Assembly: GCF_900626095.1 (NCBI RefSeq)
Contig: NZ_UYZZ01000008.1
Span: 1 to 64,000 of the forward strand
Direction of reading: 5' to 3'
Length of the DNA stretch: 64,000 nt
Source: Clostridium rectalis
GTDB lineage: Bacteria; Bacillota; Clostridia; Clostridiales; Clostridiaceae
Part shown: one piece after another, positions 35,712 to 43,885 of the stretch
How positions within the stretch are numbered: the stretch's first letter is position 1
How the letters are laid out: each line of letters opens with the position of its first letter
Translations under genes and position numbers: made by a program
Notes under the pieces: generated by a model
The model's database searches: none
What the model saw: the letters and a program-made list of their open reading frames with translations, nothing else
Told to the model about the DNA's origin: nothing

Positions 35712-36971
35712 TTAAATTGTTAGCTTAATTTTTTTTGAAAATTTTACTCCAAGTATTCCCCCAAGTGTTAGTGAAGGTAAAAATACCCATCCTGATAAAG
35801 ACATATTACAAATTCCTGAGTATAATGCTCCTACATTACATCCTAAAGCAATTCTTGCACCATATCCCATTAATAATCCACCTATAGCATAATACACAAC
35901 ATCTCTAAATTTAAAACTCTTCTTAAATGAAAAATGTCCAGCTAGTAATGGTGATAATAATGCACCCAAAATAATACCTGCATTTCTCATGGAACCTGGG
36001 TCATTGAAAAAACCTCCACGAATTCCATCCATTCTTCCTGCAAACCAGCTCCAAGTAGATACATCTAAAATTCCTAAAGATTGATAAAACCAAGCTGCCC
36101 AATCTGCAAATACAGCTGTTACTCCCCAGCTTGTCCCTGTGGTTACTAATATTGTAATGAACATAATCATAATACATACTGCACCGGTATAATAAGACCA
36201 TCTTTTTACAAAAAATTTATGATAAGTATATTGGCTAAAAAACTTATATTCTTTACTTTCTGGCATATCTTTTTCCCAGTTTTCATACTTTTGTGATTGA
36301 AAACTATTTTCTATTTTTCTTTTACTTTCATATTTTTTGGCAATTATATATATTACTAAAAATCCTAATAATGAAACTATTATAGTTCCCATATATCCAA
36401 AAACATCTGGTAAATAAAGCTGTTTATGTACTTTGAAAAATATGCTTTCTTTCCACCAAGGCATATCATGAGCTCCCCATAAAGCACCTGTTGCAAAGAA
36501 AAATAAAACAATAAGTCCTCTTCCTTCTCCTTCTCCTGCATCTGTTAAAGTTCCTGAAGCACATCCTCCACCAAGCATCATTCCTATACCAAATAAAATA
36601 CCACCTAGCACAGTTGCTAAGTTAGCTGGTTCTACAAAATCTGAACCAGGGATTATAGCCGCACCTGATTTAACTGCTCTATAATATACATCCGCACCAT
36701 TAACATGTGCACCATAATGTATTGATGCCGTTGCTATAATTGTAATTGAAAATAAAAACATTAGTGCTTTTGTTAAGCTGCTATCTCCCGTTATATATAA
36801 TTTTCTAATACCACCTGCAAACCCAAATCTTGATCTTTGCATAACATATCCAATTGTTAATCCAATAATTAAATGTAATGCAAGCCTATAATCTTTTGAA
36901 AATTGGAAAGAGGCAAATATAGCTAAAGCTATCAAAAGTGCAAATCCAATAAAAATCTGTTTTTTCTTCAT
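35712..36971 (-). CDS. YeeE/YedE (TsuA-type) sulfur transporter, full length
   Basis: A 419-residue multi-spanning protein with two homologous halves. Each half has the family Cys motif: GGGCASGT in the first (about residue 135) and LGCNVGALYSG in the second (about 380), the positions that relay thiosulfate through the membrane in characterised TsuA. N-terminal GFAGG lacks the Cys seen in some relatives. Expected role: import of thiosulfate or a related sulfur species. It is the fused counterpart of the split pair at 41298-42784. Its own terminators isolate it from the CoA-disulfide-reductase operon next door, though a common sulfur role is likely. Confidence 0.85.
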   Translation of the reverse strand: MKKKQIFIGFALLIALAIFASFQFSKDYRLALHLIIGLTIGYVMQRSRFGFAGGIRKLYITGDSSLTKALMFLFSITIIATASIHYGAHVNGADVYYRAVKSGAAIIPGSDFVEPANLATVLGGILFGIGMMLGGGCASGTLTDAGEGEGRGLIVLFFFATGALWGAHDMPWWKESIFFKVHKQLYLPDVFGYMGTIIVSLLGFLVIYIIAKKYESKRKIENSFQSQKYENWEKDMPESKEYKFFSQYTYHKFFVKRWSYYTGAVCIMIMFITILVTTGTSWGVTAVFADWAAWFYQSLGILDVSTWSWFAGRMDGIRGGFFNDPGSMRNAGIILGALLSPLLAGHFSFKKSFKFRDVVYYAIGGLLMGYGARIALGCNVGALYSGICNMSLSGWVFLPSLTLGGILGVKFSKKIKLTI

Positions 36972-37052
36972 AAATAAATTTCCCTTCTAAATATTTATTT
37001 TAATTCCCTAAAAATTATAAAATATGATAATAACATTTAAATATTGTTTATA

Positions 37053-37079
37053 AGGAGCATAGGAGTATGCTCCTTTTTA
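37053..37079 (-). terminator. intrinsic terminator after the CoADR gene
   Basis: AAGGAGCATA and TATGCTCCTT form a perfect 10-bp stem with a 4-nt loop directly after the stop codon. The following tract on the minus strand is only moderately U-rich. Confidence 0.65.
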
Positions 37080-37080
37080 A

Positions 37081-38781
37081 TTATAGGAAATTATAATCAG
37101 TTACTATTTTTTCTCTTCCTGTAGTTTCATCATTAAAATACTCATAAAAACAAATTCCCATAAATCCACCAGAAATATTATAAATATTTTCAAATCCTAA
37201 ATGCTTTAATGCCATTGCAGCATTATAACTTCTTTGAGCGCTTCTGCAATGCAAATATACTGGTTTATCCTTAGGTATTTCATTTGTTCTATCCCTTAAT
37301 TCACTAAGAGGTATATTCTTTGCTCCAATAATATGACTTAATTTGTATTCACTTTTTTCCCTTACATCTATTATGTATGCTCCGTTTTCTATAAGCTCTC
37401 TTACATCACTTTCACGCACCTGTTTAAAAACTCCATTTAACAAGTTAGAACCTACATATCCTGCATAATTAACCACATCTTTAGCTGTGCCAAAAGGTGG
37501 AGCGTAGCATAATTCTAAGTCTCTTAAATCATTTATTTTCGCTCCGAATTTAATTGCTGTTGCTATTACATCTATTCTTTTATCCACATTTCCTTTACCA
37601 ATAGCTTGGGCTCCTAATATTCTTCCTGTTGGTATTTCAAATAAAAGTTTAAAATGAAGAGGCTCACATCCTGGCATTAAACCAACTTTATCACCTGGAA
37701 TTACTTTAACTACTTCATATTTTATATCTAAGTTATATGCCTTTATCATTCCCTCATTTAATCCTGTAGAAGCTGCATTATAATCAAAGCATTTAATTAC
37801 AGATGATCCTATGAAACCTGTATTTAAAACTAACATTCCAAAAATATGATCTGCTACTTCTCTAGCTTGTTTTTGAGCAGGTCCTGCCAATGGTAATTTA
37901 GTCATTTTACCTATTAATGGATTGTATACTTCAATGGCATCACCAACAGCATATATGTTTTCATCAGAAGTTTTATAGTTTTGGTCTACTTTTATTGCTC
38001 CTGTTTCACCAATTTCAAGTCCTGCCTTAACTGCTAATTCAGTTTCTGGCACTACTCCTATTGCCATAACAACAGCTTCTGTTTCTACTTTTTTTCCTGA
38101 TTCTAAAACAACTGTATCTTTTTCAAATGCACTTACTTTATCTGAAATTATTAATCTTATTCCATGATCATATAATTCTTTGTGTAATATTTGAATCATG
38201 TCATAATCAAATGGTTTCATGATCTGTGACATTGCTTCTATTAGTGTAACATTGTATCCAGCTTCTCTTAAGTTTTCTGCAACTTCAACTCCAATAAATC
38301 CGCCACCAATTACTGATACATTTTTACTTTTTAAGCCTTTTACGAACTTATTTAATTTATCTATATCTACAACATTTCTTACTGTAAAAGTGTTTACCTT
38401 TTCTATACCATTTATAGGTGGTACTATTGGTTTTGCACCTGGAGATAATATTAATTTGTCATATGCTTCAACATATTCTTCTCCTGTTGCTAAATTTTTA
38501 ACTATAACTTCTTTTTTATGTCTATCAATTGATACTACTTCATTATTTACTCTAGCTTCTATATTATATTGTGATAAAAATTTATTTGGATTCATTAAAA
38601 CAAGGCTTTCTGCATCTTCCACCACACCACTTAAATGATATGGTAAACAACAATTTGAAAATGATACATGAGGGCCTCTTTCAAACATTATAATTTCATC
38701 TTCTTCACTAAGTCTTCTTAATCTAGCCGCTGTAGATGCTCCACCTGCAACTCCACCAACTATTAAAAATTTTTTACTCAC
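37081..38781 (-). CDS. CoA-disulfide reductase-like flavoprotein fused to rhodanese
   Basis: A 566-residue fusion. Residues 1-450 are a pyridine-nucleotide disulfide oxidoreductase of the CoADR/Npsr/NADH-oxidase type: FAD site GGVAGGASTAARLRR (9-23), active-site SFSNCCLPYHL with Cys44 and Cys45 (the family has one Cys here), NAD site GGGFIGVEVAENLREAG, and second FAD motif YAVGDA. Residues about 465-566 are a rhodanese domain with active-site HCRSAQRS (Cys512). CoADR-rhodanese proteins reduce polysulfide, CoA-persulfide or CoA disulfide with NAD(P)H. GTG start behind GGAGG. It lies 15 nt after an AGCS transporter gene, with which it forms an operon. Confidence 0.88.
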   Translation of the reverse strand: MSKKFLIVGGVAGGASTAARLRRLSEEDEIIMFERGPHVSFSNCCLPYHLSGVVEDAESLVLMNPNKFLSQYNIEARVNNEVVSIDRHKKEVIVKNLATGEEYVEAYDKLILSPGAKPIVPPINGIEKVNTFTVRNVVDIDKLNKFVKGLKSKNVSVIGGGFIGVEVAENLREAGYNVTLIEAMSQIMKPFDYDMIQILHKELYDHGIRLIISDKVSAFEKDTVVLESGKKVETEAVVMAIGVVPETELAVKAGLEIGETGAIKVDQNYKTSDENIYAVGDAIEVYNPLIGKMTKLPLAGPAQKQAREVADHIFGMLVLNTGFIGSSVIKCFDYNAASTGLNEGMIKAYNLDIKYEVVKVIPGDKVGLMPGCEPLHFKLLFEIPTGRILGAQAIGKGNVDKRIDVIATAIKFGAKINDLRDLELCYAPPFGTAKDVVNYAGYVGSNLLNGVFKQVRESDVRELIENGAYIIDVREKSEYKLSHIIGAKNIPLSELRDRTNEIPKDKPVYLHCRSAQRSYNAAMALKHLGFENIYNISGGFMGICFYEYFNDETTGREKIVTDYNFL

Positions 38782-38796
38782 TTTTACATACCTCCA

Positions 38797-40107
38797 CTAA
38801 TTTATTTTGAAACTCTTTATGTCCTTATTTATAAATATAAAAATTGCTGACATATTTATAGATGCAACTATAAACATTAGTAAATCTGCTGCATCAAATA
38901 TTACATCAAAATTTGAGATACTAAGTAGTCCAGATAAAGATATTAAAACTATATAAAAAGCAATTCTTCTATTCTCACTTATGCTAATAGTTGTGTTAAG
39001 AAAATGAAAAGATCCTAAAACTGTTGTTAAACCTGAAAGTATAAAGAACATAATTATTATTCCTTCCCCTAAGTACCCCGTTACAGAAATTACACTATAC
39101 AAATAAGAAGAAATCCTTTCAAATCCATTACCAGTAAGTGAAATATTATCTAAGTTATACCTTCCATAAGTAAATATATATGAAGTAATTATTACTGCTA
39201 TAAATGTAGTTATTATGGTAGATATAGTCTGAAGTAGAGCCTCTCGTCTGGGAGAGTTTTTACTATCTGAACTAGCCAAAGCACTGGTTCCAAGCCCTGT
39301 TTCACTTATTTGAATAATTCTTTGTAACCCAATTATAAATCCAATAGGCATTCCTATTGAAACTGATTTAATGTTTATAAAGTCTTTCCAAATATAATCT
39401 ATATACTGAAAAATAAAATCTTTAGTTAAAATTAAAAAGCTTATAAAAAGCAAGCCATATGCTAAAACTATTAAAGCTACTAAAGAACCTAATGTGTTTA
39501 TAAAAAGCTTATAGTTTTTAGTTATAACTATAATTGTAACAATTATAATTATAGGCAAAACAATAAAAAATAGTCTGTTGTTTTGAGTAAACTCATACCC
39601 AAAATTTTGTTTAGAAAATATATTTATTACACTTTGAATACCTGTCATTTGAAATCCCACAAACCCAAAAGAATATAAAACTACAAGAGAAACAGCATAT
39701 ATAGCCCCCATGGTTTTATTTATATAATGATCTATAAATTTTCTAGGATTTTTTTTTGTAATTTGGGAAAACAATACCTCAGAATAAGTAACAGGTACTA
39801 AAAAACACATACCAATAATTACCCATAAAACTATACTTTCTCCTCCTATACCATTTTGGGATGTTTTCCACATAGCAGCTAAAACTCCTATAATGGCTCC
39901 AGTTCCAATTTTAGAAGACAAAGAAATAGATAAAGAAGCTTTTATATTTAAAAGATTCCATTTATCCTTATCTTTTTTACTAATTACATTAAAAAATTTC
40001 CTGGTTTTTATATTTATAAAAATTGCAATAAATATAATAAAAGGTAAAAATATATACCATAAACTACTACTAATGTAACTTACTATATCTCCAAATAATT
40101 TAAGTAT
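38797..40107 (-). CDS. AGCS-type sodium/amino acid symporter, AUA start proposed
   Basis: The open frame reads far upstream of the first conventional codon (TTG 39921). Residues encoded from 40107 on form a normal first helix (SLWYIFLPFIIFIAIFINI) and then the SLSSKIGTGAIIGVLAA sodium-binding region that opens the alanine/glycine:cation symporter family. A model starting at 39921 would lose that helix. AGGAGAGG (40114-40121) lies 6 nt before an in-frame ATA at 40107, the only well-placed codon; an in-frame TAG lies just upstream. About 436 residues, close to family length, with some ten helices. The second gene of the operon is a CoADR-rhodanese, so the cargo may be a sulfur amino acid, which is inference. 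Confidence 0.75.
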   Translation of the reverse strand: MLKLFGDIVSYISSSLWYIFLPFIIFIAIFINIKTRKFFNVISKKDKDKWNLLNIKASLSISLSSKIGTGAIIGVLAAMWKTSQNGIGGESIVLWVIIGMCFLVPVTYSEVLFSQITKKNPRKFIDHYINKTMGAIYAVSLVVLYSFGFVGFQMTGIQSVINIFSKQNFGYEFTQNNRLFFIVLPIIIIVTIIVITKNYKLFINTLGSLVALIVLAYGLLFISFLILTKDFIFQYIDYIWKDFINIKSVSIGMPIGFIIGLQRIIQISETGLGTSALASSDSKNSPRREALLQTISTIITTFIAVIITSYIFTYGRYNLDNISLTGNGFERISSYLYSVISVTGYLGEGIIIMFFILSGLTTVLGSFHFLNTTISISENRRIAFYIVLISLSGLLSISNFDVIFDAADLLMFIVASINMSAIFIFINKDIKSFKIN

Positions 40108-40312
40108 TAATATCCTCTCCTATTCTCTATATTAATATAACCAATTCTTACATAGTAAAATTTTAGATTGTTAACTTTTTCTCAATTAAATTATAATCTA
40201 TTGCGTAAACTTTGAATAATAAAGAAGTTTTATACACTATAAAAGTTACTTATATATAAATAATATATGAAAATTTTATTAAGCTTAAATGGACTAAATA
40301 TATATTGGTTTA

Positions 40313-40321
40313 TGATATAAT
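40313..40321 (+). promoter_or_regulatory. extended -10 promoter of the LysR gene
   Basis: TGATATAAT (TGN plus perfect TATAAT), about 50 nt upstream of the ATG; no good -35, as is usual for extended -10 promoters. Confidence 0.5.
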
Positions 40322-40373
40322 AGTATAATAAATTAACTTTTTATTACTTTTATAAATTTGAGGATGTGAAATT

Positions 40374-41264
40374 ATGAACCTTGAATATTTACAATCATTT
40401 TACATAACAGTAAAATGTAACAGTATATCCAAAGCAGCTAAACGTCTTCATCTTACCCAACCTGGCTTAAGTATACAGCTCCAGAACCTAGAAAATGAAC
40501 TGGGGGTAAGTCTATTAACAAGAAGCAATAGAGGTGTTAAATTAACAGATGAAGGTAAAATAATATTTGATTACGCTCATACCCTTTTATCTATTCAGGG
40601 AAATATGGAAAGGGATTTAAAAAATATACAAGAAGAGTCCCCTCAACTAATGATAGGTTCTTGTAAAAGTATTGGAGAATACGCATTACCTTGTAGCATT
40701 TATACATTTAAAAAGCTTCATAGTGAGGTAGATATTAATATAGAATTAGATAATTCCACTAAAATAATTGAAAAATTATGTGATCACACAATTAATATAG
40801 GAATAATCCAATATAATCCGGAAATAAATACTTTAGATACTAAAATCATAACGACAGATGAATTACTATTAGTAGGGAATTGTGATAATACACCTGAGAA
40901 AATTTCTATAGATGAACTAAAGGAAATTCCATTAATACTTCGTGAAAATAATTCTGGTACCAGAATTATTATTGAAAAAGCTTTAGGGGATAAAGATATA
41001 TATTTAGAGGATTTAAACATAATATATGATATGAATTCTCCTGAGGCTATAAAATCTTCTATAATAGCTGGAAATGGTTTTTCTTTTTTACCAAAACTAT
41101 CAATGCAAAAAGAACTATCAAAAGATATTATTAAGCAAATCAAAATAAATGATTTATTCGTTCCTTTTTATTATTATGTTGCTTTTAGAAAGAACTATGA
41201 GTTTACTAAATATGAAGAGATGTTTATAGATTTTATCACCTCTACAAAAAAAGGCTTTTGTTAA
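40374..41264 (+). CDS. LysR-family transcriptional regulator
   Basis: A 296-residue regulator: N-terminal winged helix (about 1-60, SISKAAKRLHLTQPGLSIQLQNLE) and a two-lobe effector domain (about 90-290). It lies between a divergent AGCS/CoADR operon and the convergent split YeeE/TusA genes, in a sulfur-gene neighbourhood, so control by a sulfur compound, as with CysB or CysL, is a reasonable guess. GAGGATG precedes the ATG. Confidence 0.87.
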   Translation: MNLEYLQSFYITVKCNSISKAAKRLHLTQPGLSIQLQNLENELGVSLLTRSNRGVKLTDEGKIIFDYAHTLLSIQGNMERDLKNIQEESPQLMIGSCKSIGEYALPCSIYTFKKLHSEVDINIELDNSTKIIEKLCDHTINIGIIQYNPEINTLDTKIITTDELLLVGNCDNTPEKISIDELKEIPLILRENNSGTRIIIEKALGDKDIYLEDLNIIYDMNSPEAIKSSIIAGNGFSFLPKLSMQKELSKDIIKQIKINDLFVPFYYYVAFRKNYEFTKYEEMFIDFITSTKKGFC

Positions 41265-41275
41265 AATAGTGTGTA

Positions 41276-41300
41276 TAAAAAGGAGTTATTCTCCTTTTTA
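41276..41300. terminator. bidirectional terminator between LysR and YeeE genes
   Basis: TAAAAAGGAG and CTCCTTTTTA form a 10-bp stem with a 5-nt loop. The right arm includes the stop codon of the minus-strand gene. Confidence 0.75.
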
Positions 41301-41825
41301 TATAAATACTTTTAATACTATTTTCCATGCTACCCAAGCTCCCAAAATAACAAAAATTTCAAATACCCATGCATGTAAAGAAAAAGAAGGAATTCCACTA
41401 AAAAAAGCACCTATATTACACCCAAAAGCAAGTCTTGTGCCATATCCCATTAAAATACCACCTATTAGTGCCATAAAACATTGCTTTTTATTTTTAATAT
41501 TTTTTAGTTTAAATTGGGAAGCTAATAATGTAGCTATTAAAGATCCCAATATAACCCCTATATTTAAAATTGTATATTGATTAAAAAATATATGTTGCTT
41601 CTCTATTATAGGGTTATAATAATAATTAAAATACTTGAAATATTGCCATTTTAGAGGTTGTACTCCAATCCATTCTAAAATTCCAACTCCCCATAATAAA
41701 AATCCACTAGTAATTTGCCAGGTTATTCCACTGACTGCTAATAAAATTACATTTATAAATCCTAATAAAATTCCTCCTACCCAATAAGGCCAGGGTCTTT
41801 TCAACCAATTAGAAATATTTTTCAT
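41298..41825 (-). CDS. YeeE/YedE half-transporter, C-terminal type
   Basis: A 175-residue membrane protein (about four or five helices) equal to the second half of YeeE/TsuA, with the relay Cys motif FGCNIGAFFSG near residue 133. It follows the TusA-like gene by 10 nt and completes the transporter begun by the gene at 42107. AGGAGAG precedes ATG 41825. Confidence 0.83.
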   Translation of the reverse strand: MKNISNWLKRPWPYWVGGILLGFINVILLAVSGITWQITSGFLLWGVGILEWIGVQPLKWQYFKYFNYYYNPIIEKQHIFFNQYTILNIGVILGSLIATLLASQFKLKNIKNKKQCFMALIGGILMGYGTRLAFGCNIGAFFSGIPSFSLHAWVFEIFVILGAWVAWKIVLKVFI

Positions 41826-41835
41826 AGTATCTCTC

Positions 41836-42069
41836 CTATTTTTTCTTTGGCTTCTCTATATAAATTTCCCATTCTCCATTATAGATTTCAACTATCCTTA
41901 CTGCATATTTTTTTTCCTTTGCCCATTCCTCTATACTAATCCCCACACAACTATGATCAGAATGTACTACTAAAACATCCCCAGCTTTCATTGTCTTTAA
42001 TTCCTTCATTGCCTTTAGCAGTGGAATTGGACATTCTTCATATAAACAATCTAATTCTCTAACTTCCAT
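41836..42069 (-). CDS. TusA-like sulfur carrier
   Basis: A 77-residue protein when started at ATG 42069 (GGAGG 8 nt upstream); a longer frame from 42126 has no ribosome binding site and would run close to the upstream gene. Carries the TusA core ECPIPLLKAMKEL with Cys13 as persulfide carrier and the C-terminal beta strand VRIVEIYNGEWEIYI. In YeeE-linked operons TusA accepts the imported sulfur as a persulfide and passes it on. Sits between the two YeeE halves. Confidence 0.88.
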   Translation of the reverse strand: MEVRELDCLYEECPIPLLKAMKELKTMKAGDVLVVHSDHSCVGISIEEWAKEKKYAVRIVEIYNGEWEIYIEKPKKK

Positions 42070-42106
42070 TTTTACTGCCTCCATTACTAAATTCATAATT
42101 AATACT

Positions 42107-42784
42107 TCACTTTTTTCTTTTCTCATATTTTAATGCCAATATATATAGTATTATCAATACAATCAATTGTAGTACTACTACAATATTAAAATTTATGTAT
42201 TCAGGAAAATAAACGGTGTTTGCCTGAGCAATAATATGCTTATACCAAAAGGGGTAATCTTTAGCTCCAAGGACAGTTCCAATTAAAAATCCCAAAAGAA
42301 TTATCCATTGGAGTAGATGTCCTTCTCCCATTCTCATAAGTACACCTGAAGCACATCCCCCTGCTATAACCATTCCTATGCCAAACATAAATGCTCCTAT
42401 CATTATATGTAAACCAACGGGACTCACTGTTCCAGGTATAAACTCATATCTTATAGGATGGGTCTTTAAATAATTGTTTTGAATTACAAAAAAACCAATA
42501 GTACTTACTATCATTGCCATAAGTACACCTCTTAATAACTTAGTGTTTCCTCCAGTAAATGGATCTCTTACTGCACCAACAAAACAAAATCTAGAATATC
42601 TTAAGACTAATCCTATAGCTGTACCTATTATTAAACTTACAGCATAATTATAGTCTAAATTTAATAATTTATAGGCTAATATTATTAATAAAACTATTAA
42701 AACAATTGCATAAGGAATTTGATTTTTCTTTTTTTTATTATTATTTCTACGTTCTTTAATCAATTTATCTAATTCCTCTGACAT
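42107..42784 (-). CDS. YeeE/YedE half-transporter, N-terminal type
   Basis: A 225-residue membrane protein matching the first half of YeeE/TsuA: YSRFCFVGAVRDPF (a Cys in the first helix pair, missing in the full-length paralogue) and GGGCASGVLMRMGEGH. Starts with a cytoplasmic Lys/Arg/Asn-rich tail. First gene of the three-gene set YeeE-N, TusA, YeeE-C on the minus strand. Functional only with the C-terminal half, by inference. Confidence 0.83.
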   Translation of the reverse strand: MSEELDKLIKERRNNNKKKKNQIPYAIVLIVLLIILAYKLLNLDYNYAVSLIIGTAIGLVLRYSRFCFVGAVRDPFTGGNTKLLRGVLMAMIVSTIGFFVIQNNYLKTHPIRYEFIPGTVSPVGLHIMIGAFMFGIGMVIAGGCASGVLMRMGEGHLLQWIILLGFLIGTVLGAKDYPFWYKHIIAQANTVYFPEYINFNIVVVLQLIVLIILYILALKYEKRKK

Positions 42785-42898
42785 ATTTGACCATCCCTTT
42801 TAATTATCTTTTCTTTATTACTTTAAATAAGTATATACTACGCTATATAGTAAATCAATAATCATAAATCCTTTATGTAAATCATATTAATATATAAT

Positions 42899-42947
42899 AA
42901 AGAGGCTAAAGCTCAAAACAATTTTAATTCTTCCCTTTAGCCCCTTT
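42899..42947 (-). terminator. probable intrinsic terminator
   Basis: GGCTAAAG pairs with CTTTAGCC around a 23-nt loop, with flanking AAAG and CTTT runs. It lies 135 nt downstream of the DUF1796 gene on the minus strand; the rest of 42785-43081 holds nothing recognisable. Confidence 0.6.
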
Positions 42948-43081
42948 AAATTAATAAAATAACTTTTAAATTCCTAAATAATATTTTATAGAAAATCCTT
43001 TCACATTTTCTATTATATTTAATAATTAATTTAAACTAACTATATTTCCTTGGTTACCTAATTTTTTACTAAAATTAGCTT

Positions 43082-43729
43082 TTATCTATCTAATGATATT
43101 CCCTCTAATAGATAGTTCCAAGCCTCATTGTCTCCTTCCCATTTCCCCTTAGTATTAGGTACTTCAGCATAGCAAACATTTTTTAGATTCCAATCTTTTT
43201 CTCTGACCTTTTTGTTATGTGGCAAAATTATTTTATCATTTAAATAATTTAATGCCAGTATATTATATTCCCCTTCTACATATTTATTTAATATACTTGT
43301 TAACTCTTTTATACCCTTATACTCAACTCCCAATCTAATAAATAAAATAGAGCTGCTATTTTGTATATGATAGAAAAAATTATCGATTCTTGTTTTAAAT
43401 CTTTTACTAAATTGATCATACATACTATACCAATCTTTATCATAATCATTTATAGGAAAGTCGTGAACTGAAAGACAATTATAATATATATCTCTAACTG
43501 TATAATATCCATTTTTTTTAGCTTCAATCTTTAAATTATTAATTCTCATAAGATCGCTAAAACCATTTTTTAGTGTCCTATTAAGATTATAAATGTTTTC
43601 TAATACTAACCAATCTATTGGTCCTGTAAACTTCCTTAAATTGTATCTATCTAATTGATGTGCAACTTCATAATAAGATCCTAGGCTTATCACCGTTTCA
43701 TAAGGTTTTTTTATTTCTTCTAACTTCAT
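43082..43729 (-). CDS. DUF1796 papain-like peptidase family protein, Cys replaced
   Basis: A 215-residue protein of the DUF1796 (putative papain-like cysteine peptidase) family. Landmarks: VISLGSYYEVAHQL near 13-26, the FTGPIDWLV signature near 34-42, and a central SVHDFP His region. In the family the motif reads SLGxxC with Cys as presumed nucleophile; here the equivalent position (residue 20) is Tyr, and no other Cys is nearby. It may therefore be an inactive relative. Function of the family is not established. Stand-alone gene with AAAGGAG ahead of ATG 43729. Confidence 0.7.
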   Translation of the reverse strand: MKLEEIKKPYETVISLGSYYEVAHQLDRYNLRKFTGPIDWLVLENIYNLNRTLKNGFSDLMRINNLKIEAKKNGYYTVRDIYYNCLSVHDFPINDYDKDWYSMYDQFSKRFKTRIDNFFYHIQNSSSILFIRLGVEYKGIKELTSILNKYVEGEYNILALNYLNDKIILPHNKKVREKDWNLKNVCYAEVPNTKGKWEGDNEAWNYLLEGISLDR

Positions 43730-43855
43730 ATTAATTTAGCTCCTTTCATAATTGATATAGTTTATATTATGAAGTTACACCATAAAATTGATTATTTATT
43801 TTAATAATAAATATTATTTTAAATATAAAATATTTAAAATTTACTTTTAACAAAG

Positions 43856-43885
43856 AAAAAGCTAGGACATATGTCCTAACTTTTT
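43856..43885 (-). terminator. intrinsic terminator of the marR-ABC operon
   Basis: A nearly perfect palindrome around TAGGACATATGTCCTA flanked by AAAAAG and CTTTTT, overlapping the stop codon of the 609-residue exporter. Confidence 0.75.
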
